Source: Ananas comosus (lineage: Eukaryota; Streptophyta; Magnoliopsida; Poales; Bromeliaceae). Taken from it: a DNA stretch of 64,000 nt. Location: NCBI RefSeq assembly GCF_001540865.1, contig NC_033629.1:9646085-9710084 (forward strand), in the 5' to 3' direction. Shown here piece after piece: positions 1-12,395 of this stretch. The position numbers and the translations under genes were made by a program. The notes under the pieces were generated by a model. That model saw nothing but the letters and a program-made list of their open reading frames with translations, ran no database searches and was not told where the DNA came from. Numbering within the stretch: position 1 is the first letter of the stretch; each line of letters starts with the position of its first letter.

Positions 1-924
1 TTAGACTGTTCCGGACTGTCGGGTACCGTTGTGGTTGACGGTAGACCCAGATTACTATTTTTGCATCGGTTTGTGCCAAGGGCACGTTGATGATGGTTAT
101 TAGACCAGTTAGACCCTTCTGTATTGATTATAGCCTGTGAAAGCCTACTTGAGCTCAACAGAGACACGCTTGCATACTCGATTGGGTAGCGCCCACGAGT
201 GCCACTCCGGAGTCGAGCCTAGTACTTTTGCGTTGATGTCATTGCGTCCTGGTTGGACTTGCTCTCGACTGACGACCCAGCGTGGTGGTAATTAGTGTAG
301 CTTCAACAGGCGGGACGGGTATGTTCACAGTCTCTAGTGAGATTGGGTCAGAGATTGCATTTTCTACAGATAGTTAGTGTTGGATTGTGATAGTATAGTG
401 GCATATAGCTGTAGAGTTTTTCCAGCTTTCTTTACTATCTTTGAGCATACACCTGTAGACTTAGTAGGCAAGCCGTTGAGGTCAGTAGCGGTGCTCACTG
501 AGGACTACTTCTTTTTGCAGTAGTTCTCACACCCAATGGTGGATCTTTTTGCAGAGCCTTCTTCTTCGGCTGCTGCTGTCGCGAATACTGATTGGGCAAA
601 AGGAGTCACGAGCTAGATCCTTTCCCGTTTTGCTGTTGATCTAGAGTTATACCAGCTACAGGTAGTCGTGGTTTTTTGTTTTTATACATACTGATGTTAG
701 TTCCTCGCCGGAGCGAGTGATTTTTGTATCTGGATACTATATATGTATAGAGAACCTGATATTATTTATCTATATTTTTCAGTTTAGTAGCTCTATACTA
801 CTAGTTGTAGTTTTGTATGATTACAGGTACAGGAACAGCTATCGCTTCGTATACAGAAAAATTTTCTTTATATACGGCGGATTTTTTGGTGTGCCCGGGA
901 AAATAAGTATTTCGGGGCATGACA
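1..924 (+). mobile_element. 3' part of a long gypsy-type LTR
   Basis: This stretch matches, block by block, the second half of the LTR at 7914-9929: the CTGTCGGGT block, the run ending in CACGAGTGCCACTCCGGAG, the CTTCGTATACA block and the final GGGGCATGACA. It ends in CA at 924 and is not followed by a primer-binding site, so it is a 3' LTR or a solo LTR whose start lies left of the window. No coding potential is visible. Confidence 0.8.
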
Positions 925-1221
925 GGTTTGTATTTTAAAAACATTCTATACATTTTTACTTTAATTTTAATATCAAACTTCAATACTATATTTATAATAT
1001 GATGAACGATCAATTTCATATTTGAAATATTTTAAAAACATCCAAACTATGATCGGTCGATTTTTAATTTTAATAATTAAATATTTTAAAATTTATTAGA
1101 TACTTTAACATATTCTTTCCTCAAATAAAATTACTGATTGAACAAAATTGACCGATGCTCAACTCTATTTTCATCTAAAATAAAATTAAAATATAAAAAT
1201 AATAAATTCCGTTTTCGATTC
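925..1221. other. AT-rich spacer
   Basis: Very AT-rich sequence between the LTR end and a tandem repeat. I see no gene, RNA or terminal repeat in it. Confidence 0.6.
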
Positions 1222-1460
1222 TCAAACTATAAGACGTATGACACTTTAGTCCATGAATTTTAATAAGCTATATTTTTTAACCCAAACAGTAAGATGTATG
1301 ACACTTTAGTCCATAAATTTTAATAAAGAATTATATTTTCTTACTCAAACTATCAGGCACGTGACGCTTTAGAGCTCATACTTTAATTAGTTGTAATTTC
1401 TAACTCGAATTATAAGGCATGTGACATTCTAATCGTCAACTTTACTATTGTTATAAATAT
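1222..1460 (+). repeat. Four diverged tandem units of about 62 bp
   Basis: Four consecutive units share a core of the form AAACTATAAGACGTATGACA followed by CTTTAGTCCAT and an AT-rich tail. Successive cores start near 1222, 1280, 1346 and 1408. Units 3 and 4 are more diverged. The last unit is cut by the TRIM element at 1461. Confidence 0.6.
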
Positions 1461-1920
1461 TGTCACACCCCAATAATCCCACATCGGATAGGAATGGGAA
1501 TGTGATTGGGTATATAAGAGACTTAGACACTAGTAATAATAACCCGCCTTAAGCATTTTGGGCCGGTGTTTGGGCCCAACGAGTTATTGTTGCTAGTAGG
1601 CTGGGTCGTAACATTTGGTATCAGAGCCAATCATCAGCCGGAAATGTGTGACGAGTCTCGGCTGAGTCAGGGTATGAAAGACAAGGGTCTGAATGACAAG
1701 GCTAGCGAGACGAGTCTCACATCACCTGGTGAGCTTGGGCAGTGTGTGTGATTGGACTGACGATGATGTCAGGGCCTTAACGGGGGCAGTCTGTCACACC
1801 TCAATAATCCCACATCGGATAGGAATAGACTTAGACACTAGTAATAATAACTGGGCTTAAGCATTTTGGGTTGTGGTTGGGCCCAACGAGTTATTATTGC
1901 TAGTGGGCTGGGTCGTTACA
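1461..1920 (+). mobile_element. Complete TRIM (miniature LTR retrotransposon)
   Basis: Two direct repeats bound the element: 1461-1613 (153 bp) and 1792-1920 (129 bp). Both start TGTCACACC, contain CCCACATCGGATAGGAAT and end GCTGGGTCGT(A)ACA. The second lacks about 24 bp around the TATATAAG box of the first. A primer-binding site TGGTATCAGAGCC (initiator Met-tRNA type) follows the first at 1616-1628, and a purine-rich tract ending GGGGGCAGTC precedes the second. The internal part is 178 bp and encodes no retrotransposon protein, which defines a TRIM. The flanks AATAT and AGTAT could be a 5-bp target duplication with one change. I do not see the 5S-like block expected of Cassandra. Confidence 0.9.
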
Positions 1921-2172
1921 AGTATAATTTATTATTCTTATAATTTTTTATTCTTTTTTATCTTCCTGATATTTTTATTCTTATACTTTTACTATAGCCG
2001 CTGCTTTATCTTCAAATTTTTTTTATTTGTATTTTCTTTTTGTTCTTTGATTTTTTTTATTTTTTTAGTTTTATTTATTTCTATAAAATAGACCCACCGC
2101 AACGCGCGGGTATCTTCACTAGTATAACAATATTATGATTGATGATGTAATGATAGTTAAAATGCCACATTT
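1921..2172. other. AT-rich spacer
   Basis: T-rich low-complexity DNA between the TRIM and the solo LTR. No gene seen. Confidence 0.5.
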
Positions 2173-4790
2173 TGTCACGCCCCGGGACCCAGCGGAGGGC
2201 TGCCTGGCGCGTGCCCAGACCTGCCATATGCCTGCACATATAAGGCGTCTACAACAAGAGCGATGAATAAAGAAAAGATAATAAATATCTAGAGATATTA
2301 GAGCATGTGTACAGCTAACATCTATCAACAAGTAGAAGCAGTAAAACTAACAACTGTAATAATCCACAAAAGGAGATACATGGTGAGATCCACAAGTAAT
2401 ATCTAGAAGCAAAATGGTGGTCTCTATACATGGTACAAGACACTCTCATTCTCTCCAACTAAAACAAAAGGAGAAAGTGATCCACCTAGCATGATTCTCC
2501 TCGCTCGCTAGCTCGAAGCGACACCCTTGCCGCGGTCCCTAGCCTCTCCCGAGATGGAAGGCTCTGAAAGAAAATATCAAACAAGGGACATGAGAACTAT
2601 GATTTATAGTTCCCAATGGACAATTACTGACTTGAGCAAAATGCACAACTAGGCCCAAAAGTATGAGTAGATAAATGTAACTACTGATAAGCTGCAGGTA
2701 TGAAAAGCATAAAATGAAGTGCTGCATGCCACAAGATAACATGATGTACATCTATACTATCATGGTCAAATATGCCAATATTTAACTGGTATGCTCTAAC
2801 ATGTCATCAAGTATACTATAATGCAAAAGTAATATTATCAAGTATACTACACGTCCATATGTCCAATACTATGCCATAAGCCCGTCCAAGGAATTCATCT
2901 ACTATAATCTATCTAGTAGTGATTGTCATATTATAGTTTAATGTCAATGTTCAATCTCATTCAGGACCTACACGAGTGTAGTCCGGCTTGCGCCGTCTAA
3001 CTGCCTGTGGTAGCCTATCATTCCACCTTGGAATGAGTCTATCCTACACGGCCTGATAGGCTTCTCAATCCCGCACGAGCGAACCGCTGTCGCAAAGGCT
3101 AACTCCAGAGTCCCGGCTTGTAGGGAGCGACCCTCACAAGCACGTGCGAATGAGCACAAATGGCAAGCAAGCATAGTTATCGTCTCAAGGACCCGGTCAT
3201 CATGTCTCTAACATGAAAATAGTCACTAGCAACCCAAGGTTCTAGTTTAATATCCCAAGGTAAAGGTTTAGCCATTCATTATGTTCAATGTTCCTTTATG
3301 GCATTATATCTCATTATGTCCCAATCCCGTTCCAACACTAATGCCACTTCATGACATTAGGTTTTACTATGCCCAAGCATATTCTAGGTCCAATGCCACT
3401 TTATGGCAAGATACATTCCAAGTCCATATATATATATCAAAACTAATGCCACTTTATGACATTAGGCTTCCTCCTATGTCAAATATGAGTTCTAAGTTCA
3501 AGAGTGTATTGTATTTGTCATTTTCACTATATGAAACATGATCCCAAGCCACGTATAAGAATGATATCCATATGTATAAGCCCACAATGAATAACTCTCT
3601 ACTACAGAGGTCCAAATATGCATTGTACATAACATGTGTATTTTAAGCATTCTAAAATTTACAAATATTCTATCTAGCATGAATATGCATGAATTTTTAT
3701 TTTACGACAAGTATAACCATCATATGAGAAATTTATCTCATTTTGGTGAGGCCAAACCCACCAAGAGCTTCTCGGAACCCTTCGTTCGCACAAAAGGAGA
3801 TGTCCACAAGCCTCCTAACTCCCTAAAGGTTAAACTAAGAGAGTTACACGAACGAAACGAACAACACATAGGTCAAACATTATCCAACCCAAGAAAATGG
3901 CTAAAACTCACCTAGAATGGTGAAAATCCCTCGCAATCTTCAAATGAGAGTTAGAACCCTTCCAATCCAACGTAGATGAAGATTCTAATTCAACTAATGG
4001 AGCTCCAAAAGCCCTAAATTAAAAATCCCCAAATTAAATCCTAATTCCTCAAATCTAGAGTTTCATCTCATAAAATCCTTTAAAACATGAATCTAAAGCA
4101 AGAATCATGTTACCAACCTCTTACGAAGCTTCAAACCACCCTAGAAACCAGCTAGGGTTGAAATCCTTCCGTCAAACAAGCCTTACTCCAAACTCCAAGA
4201 CTTCTCCCATAGAGAAAATAGCATCAAGATGCAAAAGGGAGCAAAAAGAAGTGATTAAACTTCAAAAATTCTAACTAAAATGGGAAGAAATGAAAGAGGG
4301 GGAAGGGAGGAGCTCCCTTACCTTCTTTTCTGCTGTTCCAAGCTCAGGGAGCACAGCCAAGGGCGTGGGTGGCTTTATAGGGAAGCTACAATAGTAAAAA
4401 CACCCTTCAGGAAAATATAGTCTGCGAACTACACTGTATACCGGTACACGGGAAAGTGTACCGATACAAAACCAGCCAGACAGCAAACCCGAACCTCGGG
4501 TTGGCAGAAAACAACCCTTTGTATCGGTACAAACTCGATGTTGTACCGGTACAACCTCTTATTCCGGTACAACTTCAATGTTGTACCGGTACATCACTCT
4601 GCAGAATGCAACCCGAGAGCAGCCAACAATCTTCTCTTTAAAGACTTCGGTGCTAAGCTTTAAATCTTGATTCTCGGGATACGAGCCATAGGTTGGAACA
4701 CTGTCAACGACCCTCCAGAATATCTGGAAAAACTCGGAACACAGATCAAACACTCGAACCTCACAGTTTGCAAAGCTCCAGTGTGTTACA
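2173..4790 (-). mobile_element. Solo LTR of the long-LTR family, 2.6 kb
   Basis: The block starts TGTCACGCCCCGGG and ends GTGTGTTACA on the plus strand, so it reads TGTAACAC...GGGGCGTGACA on the minus strand. It is flanked by a perfect 5-bp direct repeat CATTT (2168-2172 and 4791-4795). No primer site, purine tract or retrotransposon protein lies inside, so it is best read as a solo LTR left by recombination. Like other LTRs of this type here it carries a cluster of GTACCGGTAC-like palindromes (about 4438-4592). Between 3290 and 3480 it holds three short repeats around AATGCCACTTTATGACATTA. It is longer than the 2.0-kb LTR at 7914 and diverged from it, so it is probably a sister subfamily. 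Confidence 0.85.
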
Positions 4791-4795
4791 CATTT

Positions 4796-6569
4796 CTTCT
4801 ACATCAACAACATGTTAGTATTTAGTCAACTTAATTTGGATGTGGCATTTGGTTGCAACAATGCGAGACCCCAGATAGTCTTATATATAAGATATAATAG
4901 GGTTAAACTCTTAACCCGGCTTAAACATTTTGGCTGGTAGTGAAGTTAGGGCGTCACAAACAATTTTAAAAATTCGGGCAAAAAATTATAGTCACGTAAA
5001 GTCTGAATACTAAAATGTCAAACACTTTATAGTTTTAGAACTCATAAGTGTAATTTAGCCAAAAACAGAAAATATACAAATACAATTAAAAGCTTGACTA
5101 AATAGGCTCATAAAATTTAAGTTTTAGCAACTAGACTACCTAAGCTTTATCGAAAAGGTCAATAGATTCTTCTTCTCAACCGTACCACCCACAAACGACC
5201 TACTGCTAGAATGAAAGAGCTTAAATTATCTCTAATATTGATACCAGGTTATCCAAAAGATCGATCTAATATATACAATAGGCATATGAATATATACTAA
5301 CACTAATTAAATATTTATTCTCAACATATATTTTTTATATCATCTTGTGAAGATGCATAACATATTAAACCTTTTTTTTTTATTCTAATGTTTAAAAAAT
5401 GTAACAAAAATCGGAAATAGATTCAACTTATTCTTCAAATTCTATTTTTATTTTGATTGTAAAAAAAAACATATATATTTTTTTGTGTATTTTGAAGTTT
5501 TACGAGATTATTTAGAAGGCATACCACAAACAGCGACCGTTTAATTTGTAATTTTACTAGGAAAGGACTAATTGAACTGAGAACTATTATTCAATTCTAA
5601 TACTTAATAATTATAATTAAAAGAGAAGAAATAGATTTTATTATATTTTGAAGTCGCACGAAATTGTCTCCAAGCACTGAGTTGTGCGACTATAACAAAT
5701 ATTTGATCAGTAACTTCACTCAAAAAGAACGATCTTTTAAACTATTCTTAGATGACTAAGATTAAAGATTTAGAAGTCTATTTACAAAAGCGCTAAAGTT
5801 TAGAGATTCTTTGTATAATTTGGTTTATGGTGTTTTTTAAGATGCTGGTGAAATTTTATATTTATTTTATCATAGTAATATGATGCTGGCAGGAAGAAAA
5901 TCTTATACTTTGGGATTTGTAAGAAGTTAATTGCACTATTGGTCCCCAAACTTTTTGACTTTTTATATATTGGTCCCTAACTTCTTTTTTTTTTTCAATC
6001 AAGTCTCCACCCTCTATTTCTTTGCAATTAGGTCCCCACCATTAAAAAGGTCATTAAAATAGAGGGAATGCGTCGTGTCAGTGCCATGTTCAAATACACC
6101 GTATGATACTATTTGAAAAAAAAAGTCACATAATTTGGAAGATATTATATTCTTTTATCTTACTAATTATATTTTTTTATATTAAATGAGGATTCTCGTC
6201 TCTTGAGAAACGATTCATACAAGTATGACTTGGCAGTTGTTATTTTTTTAAATTTTAACACTTTATTTAATATATAATGCAATTTAATTTGTAAAACAAC
6301 ATGCCAATTTGTATAAAAAATCTACAAGTTTTGAGCTTTTGTAAAGCTGGGCAGCCTTTTTCGATTTTGCAGATTTCGTCTGAATTTTTAGTAAACTGAC
6401 CAGAATACCCTTATACCTTTTTCTCTCTCTTTTTTTTTTCTTGGGTTCTTCTTTTTTCTCGCTGAAGAAAGCGACGGAGGCGAAGGCAGAAACGACCCCT
6501 ATCGTCTCTGCACCTCACGCCCTCACCCTTGCCCGCACACTCCTCACCCTACTTGTCTCCGACCCCGTC
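4796..6569. other. Intergenic DNA with decayed repeats
   Basis: No gene seen. About 4895-4960 resembles a decayed TRIM LTR (TATATAAG, then CCCGGCTTAAACATTTTGG, then GGGCGTCACA). About 5935-6110 is a 'ggtccccaaactttt' type repeat common in plant introns and spacers. The rest is AT-rich. Confidence 0.45.
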
Positions 6570-7905
6570 GAGGTCGCAGCAACCCTTTTTTTTTTCTCTC
6601 CGACCTTCCTCTACCGCCTATGCGGCTTTCCGCGACGATAATGAGGACGGTAACGCATCATCTTCCTCCGCTTTCGCCCTCTACCTCCATTGCAACGAAT
6701 TTTGCGCCCACTAAACCCACTTCTGGGAACTCGCGTTCCCACCGCCGCTGCCGATGATAAAGAGAAAGCATTTTTCGGCGTTGAGAAGCTTGCCAGCATG
6801 GGAGGGGGCACGCAGCCCACCCACCTACACCAGAGGGCGGCAGCGAGCGCGGCCTTGACGGTGTCGGAGGCGAGAAGGGCGAGAAATGCATGGGAGCATC
6901 TCTAGATTAGCACTTTTGTTTGTTTAAAATAAAAAAAAATAACTAAAAGGCCAAAAACTAGAGAATAATAAAGAAAACTAGAGAAAAATAAAGAAGAAGA
7001 TGAAGTTGCACTGTTAAAATTAAATTGCACTGTTTAAAAAGAATGTTGCACTATTATGGACGTAAGTTGCACTCTTTTAAATTTAAGCTGCACCCTTTAA
7101 GATGAAAGTTACACTCTTTAAACGAAAGTTGCAATCTTTGAGAGATATTTACACCGTGTCTCCTCTTGTTGTACTCTTTGATGTGTAAACTGTACCCTTT
7201 AAAATAAAAATTATACTTCTTAAACGAAAGTTGCACTCTTTGAGAGATATTTATACTATTTCTCCTGTTAAATGGTGTAGTTTACACATCAACATATCAA
7301 AAGAGAAATAGTGCAACAAGAAGAGAAATAATGTTACTATCTTTGAGAGGGTGTAGTTTACACATCAACATATTAAAGGAAAAATAGTGCAACAAGAGGA
7401 CAAATAATGTAAATATCTTCTCTCAAAATGTGCAACAAAAGGAGAAATAGTATAAAATCTCTCAAAGAGTGCACCGTTCTTTTAAAATGGTGCAATTTAA
7501 TTTTAACAGTGCAATTTCATTTTATTCTTCCTTCTCCTCTGGTTTTCTTTATTATTCTCTAATTTTTTGTCTTTTAGTTTTTTTTTTTTTGTTTTAAACA
7601 AACAAAGTGGTAATCTAGAGATGCTCCCGTGCATTCCTCGCCCTCCTTGCCTCCGACACCGTCGAGGCCGTGCTCGCCACCGCCCTCTGGGGTAGGCGGG
7701 TGGGTCGCGTGCCCCCTCCCTCTTCAGCGAGCTTCTCGGTGTGAGCCGACGGGTTTGTTTGGCAGGTAGAAAATCTGTTGCAGTTGAGGTGGAGGCCGAA
7801 GGCGAAGGAAGAGGACGCGTTACCGTCCTCGTTATCGTCGCGGAGGACCGCGGAGGCGATGATGGAGGGTCAAAGAGAAAAAAAAAAGAAGGTCCCAGCG
7901 CGGCC
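6570..7905. repeat. Large GC-rich foldback of about 1.3 kb
   Basis: The left arm (about 6570-6905) and right arm (about 7610-7905) are inverted copies, by eye about 80% alike. Both contain CGCGACGATAA, GGGGGCACGC, the CTCTAGATTA block and a shared peptide-like segment. The centre (about 6960-7590) is a second inverted layer built of short units around TTGCACTCTTTAAA, direct in the left half and inverted in the right. Both arms keep open reading for similar peptides (RDDNEDGNASS and TVSEARRARNA followed by EHL and a stop), which suggests a captured exon. I do not recognise the source gene. The right arm is cut at 7914 by an LTR. Confidence 0.7.
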
Positions 7906-7913
7906 TTGGCGAG

Positions 7914-9929
7914 TGTAGTGACTCTGGGGCTTAGCCGTCTGACTGACTACAGCATCAGTGGCTTGTCGACACATCTGTAGAGTGTCGAGAATGAGTCGGA
8001 GTCGTTTTGGAGCGAAATAGACGCAAAAACAGACTTGGAGTTGTGAGAGTTGGAGTTTAGATACTGAAATTTGCAAAAGCAAGATTTTGAGTGTTATGTA
8101 CCAGTACCTGAGAGGAGTACCGGTACCCCAGAGGGATTACATGAATGGGTGCTCTTGGGTTTGTCCAGCTTGGTGTTGCGTACCGGTACCTGTTGGTGAG
8201 TAGCGGTACTGGGACTGGATACCGGTACTGCATCGGGCTAGTACCGGTACACCGCGCTTGGGTTTGATGGATGAGTGTTGGGTACCGGTACCCAAGTTGA
8301 GTACCGGTACTCCAGGCGGCAAATTGAGTTGGTAAAGGGGTTTTGGTAATTTTGCAGCCAGTGTTACACGTATTTATCCGAACCGATCCCAGCTTGCTCT
8401 CTTGTGTTAGAAGCTTGGAGGAAATGGGTCAGGCTACTCCTCTTTCTCTCTCTAGCTTCTCTTCTAATTTTCCTTTGTGGATTTGCAGGATTGGTTTTAG
8501 TCTCGTTCTCCTTGTTTTTGGAGGATTAGTCGCGCACCTCGGTTGGTTCCGGTTGCGGTTGATTTAGCGCGGGGGCTTCTCCTATCGACTTCTAGCCGGT
8601 GTTAGACGAGCGTTTGAGGAGGGTTAATGTTTACCAAAATCGTCTAAATTCTTGCTAAGTCGTAGAAATTTCAACATGTATTTTCTTGTCGTGATCATCA
8701 TGTTAGTAGTTAGAATTCGTGGATTTATATGTTTTATATGAAATCTGAATTTTGAGCATAATTTAATGATTTTCGATGAGTTTTATATGCTGAACTAGGA
8801 TTTAACTTAGGAGAAAACTCGTTAAACCTACACCTGACACTTTTCGAAAAGTTAACAAAATTAGCTTCAGGAGCTGTTTTTCTTTTGTATCACCACTGTT
8901 GGTGCACTGTGGATACTTAGATTAGTGCAGGTTGAGATTACGCTCGTGCTGAGGGGCCGAGCTCGTTTTTACAGCTAAGTTAGGCTGTTTTGTTCTGTCG
9001 GGTGCTGTCGAGACTGACGGTGGACCCAGATTCCTATAGCTGGTATCATATTGTGCTGAGGGCACGTGAGCTTTGGTTGTTAGATCAGTTCGACCCATCT
9101 GTGTTGACTATAACCTGTGTGAGCCTGATTGAACTCGACAGAGACACGCTTGTATTCTCGGTTGGGTCGCTCCCACGAGTGCCACTCCGGAGTGAAGCTT
9201 TTCTTGCGTTGATGTTGTAGCAGTCCTGTTTGGGCAGTTTTTTAGACCGGCCACTCCCATGGGTGATGTGCAGTGTAGTTTGGGTACAGGCTGGACTGGC
9301 TAGTTGGCGGTCCGTTGAGATTAGGTCGGTGTGATTGAGTTGTAGCTAGTGATGCATTTCTATTTCTACAGAGAGCCTGGTTTGGATAGTGGTAGTCTAG
9401 TGACATATAGCTGTAGAGTTTCTTCCAGCTTATTTTACTATCCTTTGCATACCTTTACTGTAGACTTAATTAGTGGGTAGAGCGTTGGGGTCGGTGACGG
9501 TACCCACTGAGGACTACTCTATTTTGCAGTAGTTCTCACACCCAGTTGTTGCCACCTTTTTGCAGAGCCTTCGCATGCTGCTGCTGTTGCTGATTCTGAT
9601 CGAGGTAAGGGAGTCGTGAGCTAAATCCCTATCGACTGATCACCTACTAGAGGAGTTCCCCTATCAAAGGTAGTTTTGGTTATGCCATGTACATACAGTG
9701 ATGTTTGTTTTAGTTTTTGTTCAGTGAGAGGCTGGTGATTTTTGGAACTTGTATGTATAGTGGGTCGTTTATGTATTTATATATGTTGCAGTTTTAGCAG
9801 CTCTATACTTCTGGTTGTAGCTATGATTTCGTTACAGGTATAGCTATCGCTTCGTATACACGAAAAATTTTTATGCATACGGCGAATCTGTTTGCGAGCC
9901 CGGAGAACGTAGCAACCCAGGGCGTGACA
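7914..9929 (+). mobile_element. 5' LTR of a gypsy-type element
   Basis: The LTR starts TGTAGTGACTCTGG and ends CAGGGCGTGACA. It is followed after 8 bp by TGGTATCATAGC (9938-9949), one base from the usual Met-tRNA primer site, so this is a 5' LTR. The first third carries six exact GTACCGGTAC or ATACCGGTAC palindromes between 8117 and 8310. The second half matches 1-924. Its start matches 63465 onward and, in part, the solo LTR at 61639. No 3' LTR was found, because the body downstream is replaced by a decayed copia fragment. Confidence 0.82.
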
Positions 9930-11060
9930 GATTAAGTTGGTATCATAGCTTAGTATTAGGTCGTTGGGACCTAGAAAATCTTAGACTTTTGCAGACCTTT
10001 GGAATGCAAGACGCGAAAGGCGTGACAAATTGCGAAAGTCAGCGATTGAATTGTTTTAACTTGTTCTAAAGTAGAGGGAGTGATTGAAGGAGTGTTTGTT
10101 TCTGCCAAATAAATTATGTCGGCTACAGACGATATAATTTTGTGGAGGAACAGAGACGGCCTTCTAGACTTTCGCTTTATTAGGTTGAGAGTTGTTTGTG
10201 TTTTGTATCTTACAATTGTTTTGGTTTCAGGTGGCCATGCGGCCTTATCGACGCCGAGGTCGACCGCCGACGCGAGATTATTCTGCGCCACCAGAGATGC
10301 CAGAGCAGGCGGGACCGAGGTACCTCCGGATGTGAGAGAGCAGTTAGCTGTCTTAACAGAGGTGACCAGGCAGTAGGGTGCGTTACTGCAGAGAATGTGC
10401 GAGACATTTACTCAGTAGCCGAGTGCAGCACCTAGAGCGTTGGAGCCACAGGCACCACCCTCAACTACCCCAGTGGGTGCCCCAGCCACATCCTTGGTGG
10501 AGGAGGATGCGGCAAAATCGAGGTTTGGATGCATTGTAGATGAGATGGGACGAGTTTTGTGGGATGCTGTATGGGTCCTATTTCCCAAGCCGCGTAGAGT
10601 AGAAACTCGGGGAGGATCTAAAGAAGCTGCAGCAAGGGGATCAGTCATTGCAGGAGTATTCTCGAGAGTTTACCAGACTTCTGAACTGTGTGCCTTTTGC
10701 AGCAAGGGATGAAGCTCATAAGGTTTATCTGTATGAGAGAGGATTGAGGCCTAGGATATTTGTATTGGTTCAGGCGCAGAGGTTACAGACCTTAGATGCG
10801 TCGATCGAGCAGGCACTGTAGGTTAAGCGAGGAGCCATCGGTTAGTGAGCGGGCGGCGATGACAGGACAGAGTTAGGACAAGAAGCGCCCGACTCCAGAC
10901 GACGGCGGACAGACCAGTGGCAGTCGCCCGCTGAGGCCTCCACGATCACGCTCTTAGGGTCATGGCTCTTTGGGGCGACAGCGGTCTCGTGGATCCCGTC
11001 AGCAACGACAGCAGCAGGTGGCTCCATGATGCATCATTTGTGGGGGACCGCACTAGCCTC
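9930..11060 (+). pseudogene. Decayed gypsy-type leader and gag
   Basis: After the primer-binding site, a leader runs into a broken gag-like reading frame. From about 10228 it reads MRPYRRRGRPPTRDYSAPPE, then shifts frame to segments such as VREQLAVLTEV and RALEPQAPPSTTPVG. This Arg/Pro-rich start followed by a Gln/Ala/Pro-rich region is typical of gag in plant gypsy elements of the Del/Tekay kind. Stops and frameshifts break it every 50-100 codons. No zinc knuckle, protease, RT or integrase of gypsy type follows. The assignment rests on context (LTR and primer site) and on composition. Confidence 0.6.
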
Positions 11061-11099
11061 AATCAATTGCCATAAAGCTAGACTTCGGTCGATCGGTTG

Positions 11100-12395
11100 C
11101 CATAAAGCTAGACTTGTTGTAAAAGGCTACAAGCAGAAACTCGATATTGATTTCACGAGGTGTTTGCTCCCGTTGCCAGATTAGAGTTGATGTGGCTTCT
11201 AATTGCTTTAGCGGTGCAAAAACAGTGAAAGATCCATCAAATGGATATCAAATCTACCATCCTCAACGACTTTCTTGATGAAGAAGTATACTATAGCAAC
11301 CATCAGAATTCATACAAAAAGGTGAAGAATACAAAGTATACAAATTGAAAAAAGCATTGTACAACTTGAAGCAAACTCCGCGATGATACACGTGTATAGA
11401 TTTATACTTTCGAAAGGTCAAATTTCGTACGTGCCTTATGAACATACTCTTTACATTAAAAATAATTCTAATGATGATGTTTTATTTGCTTCCTTCTATA
11501 CTGATGATCTTATCTTTACGAAAAATAATTCTGTTACGATTGAAGAATTTAAAAAGAGTATGATTAATGAGTTTGAGATGACCGATATGTGCCATATAAC
11601 TCATTATCTGGGCATTGAAGTGTCACAAAGAGATGAAGGTATTTTTATTTCTCAAAAGAAATATGTGGGGAAAAACTTGAAAAGTTTCAGACGGCGGATT
11701 GTAAACCGATCGTTACCCCAGTAGAGACCGGATTAAAACTCAATAAGAAAGGAGATGGAAAGCCTGTTAATCCCACATATTTCAAATAGTTGGTAAGAAG
11801 CCTTCGCTACTTAGCCACAACTAGACCCGACAAAGCCTAGAGTGTTGGGTTGATCAGCAGATACATGGAAAAGCTAACTCAAATGCATCTACAAGTAGCA
11901 AAACGTATTTTATGCTACATAAAATGAACAGTCGTTACGCTTACGTTGGCAAATATGAACTCATCGATCTTATCGATAGCAATTGGGCCAGCAACATAGA
12001 AGATCGGAAAGCAAATTAGGAAACGTATTTTTTCTTAGAAGCAGCGCATTCACATGGTCATCGAAGAAACAGGGTATGGTAGCTCACTCAACAGGCTACG
12101 TACAGGAATCAGCAAGCGCTATACAAGCAATTTGGCTTAAAAGAGTTTTTAAAGAATTTGGTGAAAATAAAAAGGCGCCTACAAAAATATTTTGTAAAAT
12201 AGTTTGATTATAGCAATCGAAAAAAATCTAGTTTTTCATGGAAGGTACTGTAAACATATTGAAGTCTGTTATCATTATATTCGAGAACTTGTGAAGAAGA
12301 ACAAAATCGAACTACATTTTTGTAGAAGCAAGAATCAAGTCGCCGATATATTTACGAAGCCACTGGCATTGGAAAATTTCGCGAAACTATGAAAG
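11100..12395 (+). pseudogene. Decayed Ty1/copia RT and RNase H
   Basis: Copia RT and RNase H landmarks appear in order but in several frames. LVVKGYKQKLDIDF is near 11115. MDIKSTILNDFLDEEVYY, a decayed form of the DVKTAFLNG box, is near 11240-11295. FYTDDLIFTKNN, where the catalytic YVDD has become YTDD, is near 11500. ITHYLGIEVSQRDEGIFISQKKY follows, then DSNWASNIEDRKA and AFTWSSKKQG of RNase H. The end is FHGRYCKHIEVCYHYIRELVKKN and NQVADIFTKPLALENF (about 12230-12380). Several stops and at least three frameshifts make it inactive. It lies directly after the gypsy gag remnant, so one element inserted into or recombined with the other. Confidence 0.85.

Noticed and set aside
1461..1920. Cassandra-type TRIM with 5S RNA in the LTR
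   Set aside because: No 5S-like internal promoter block is visible in either LTR.
6441..6905. GC-rich open readings that look like small genes
   Set aside because: They lie in the arms of a foldback and recur inverted on the other arm; no start context, intron or known domain. Treated as captured sequence.
7000..7590. CRISPR-like array of short repeats
   Set aside because: Units are contiguous diverged TTGCAC repeats in a foldback of a plant genome, without unique spacers of even length.
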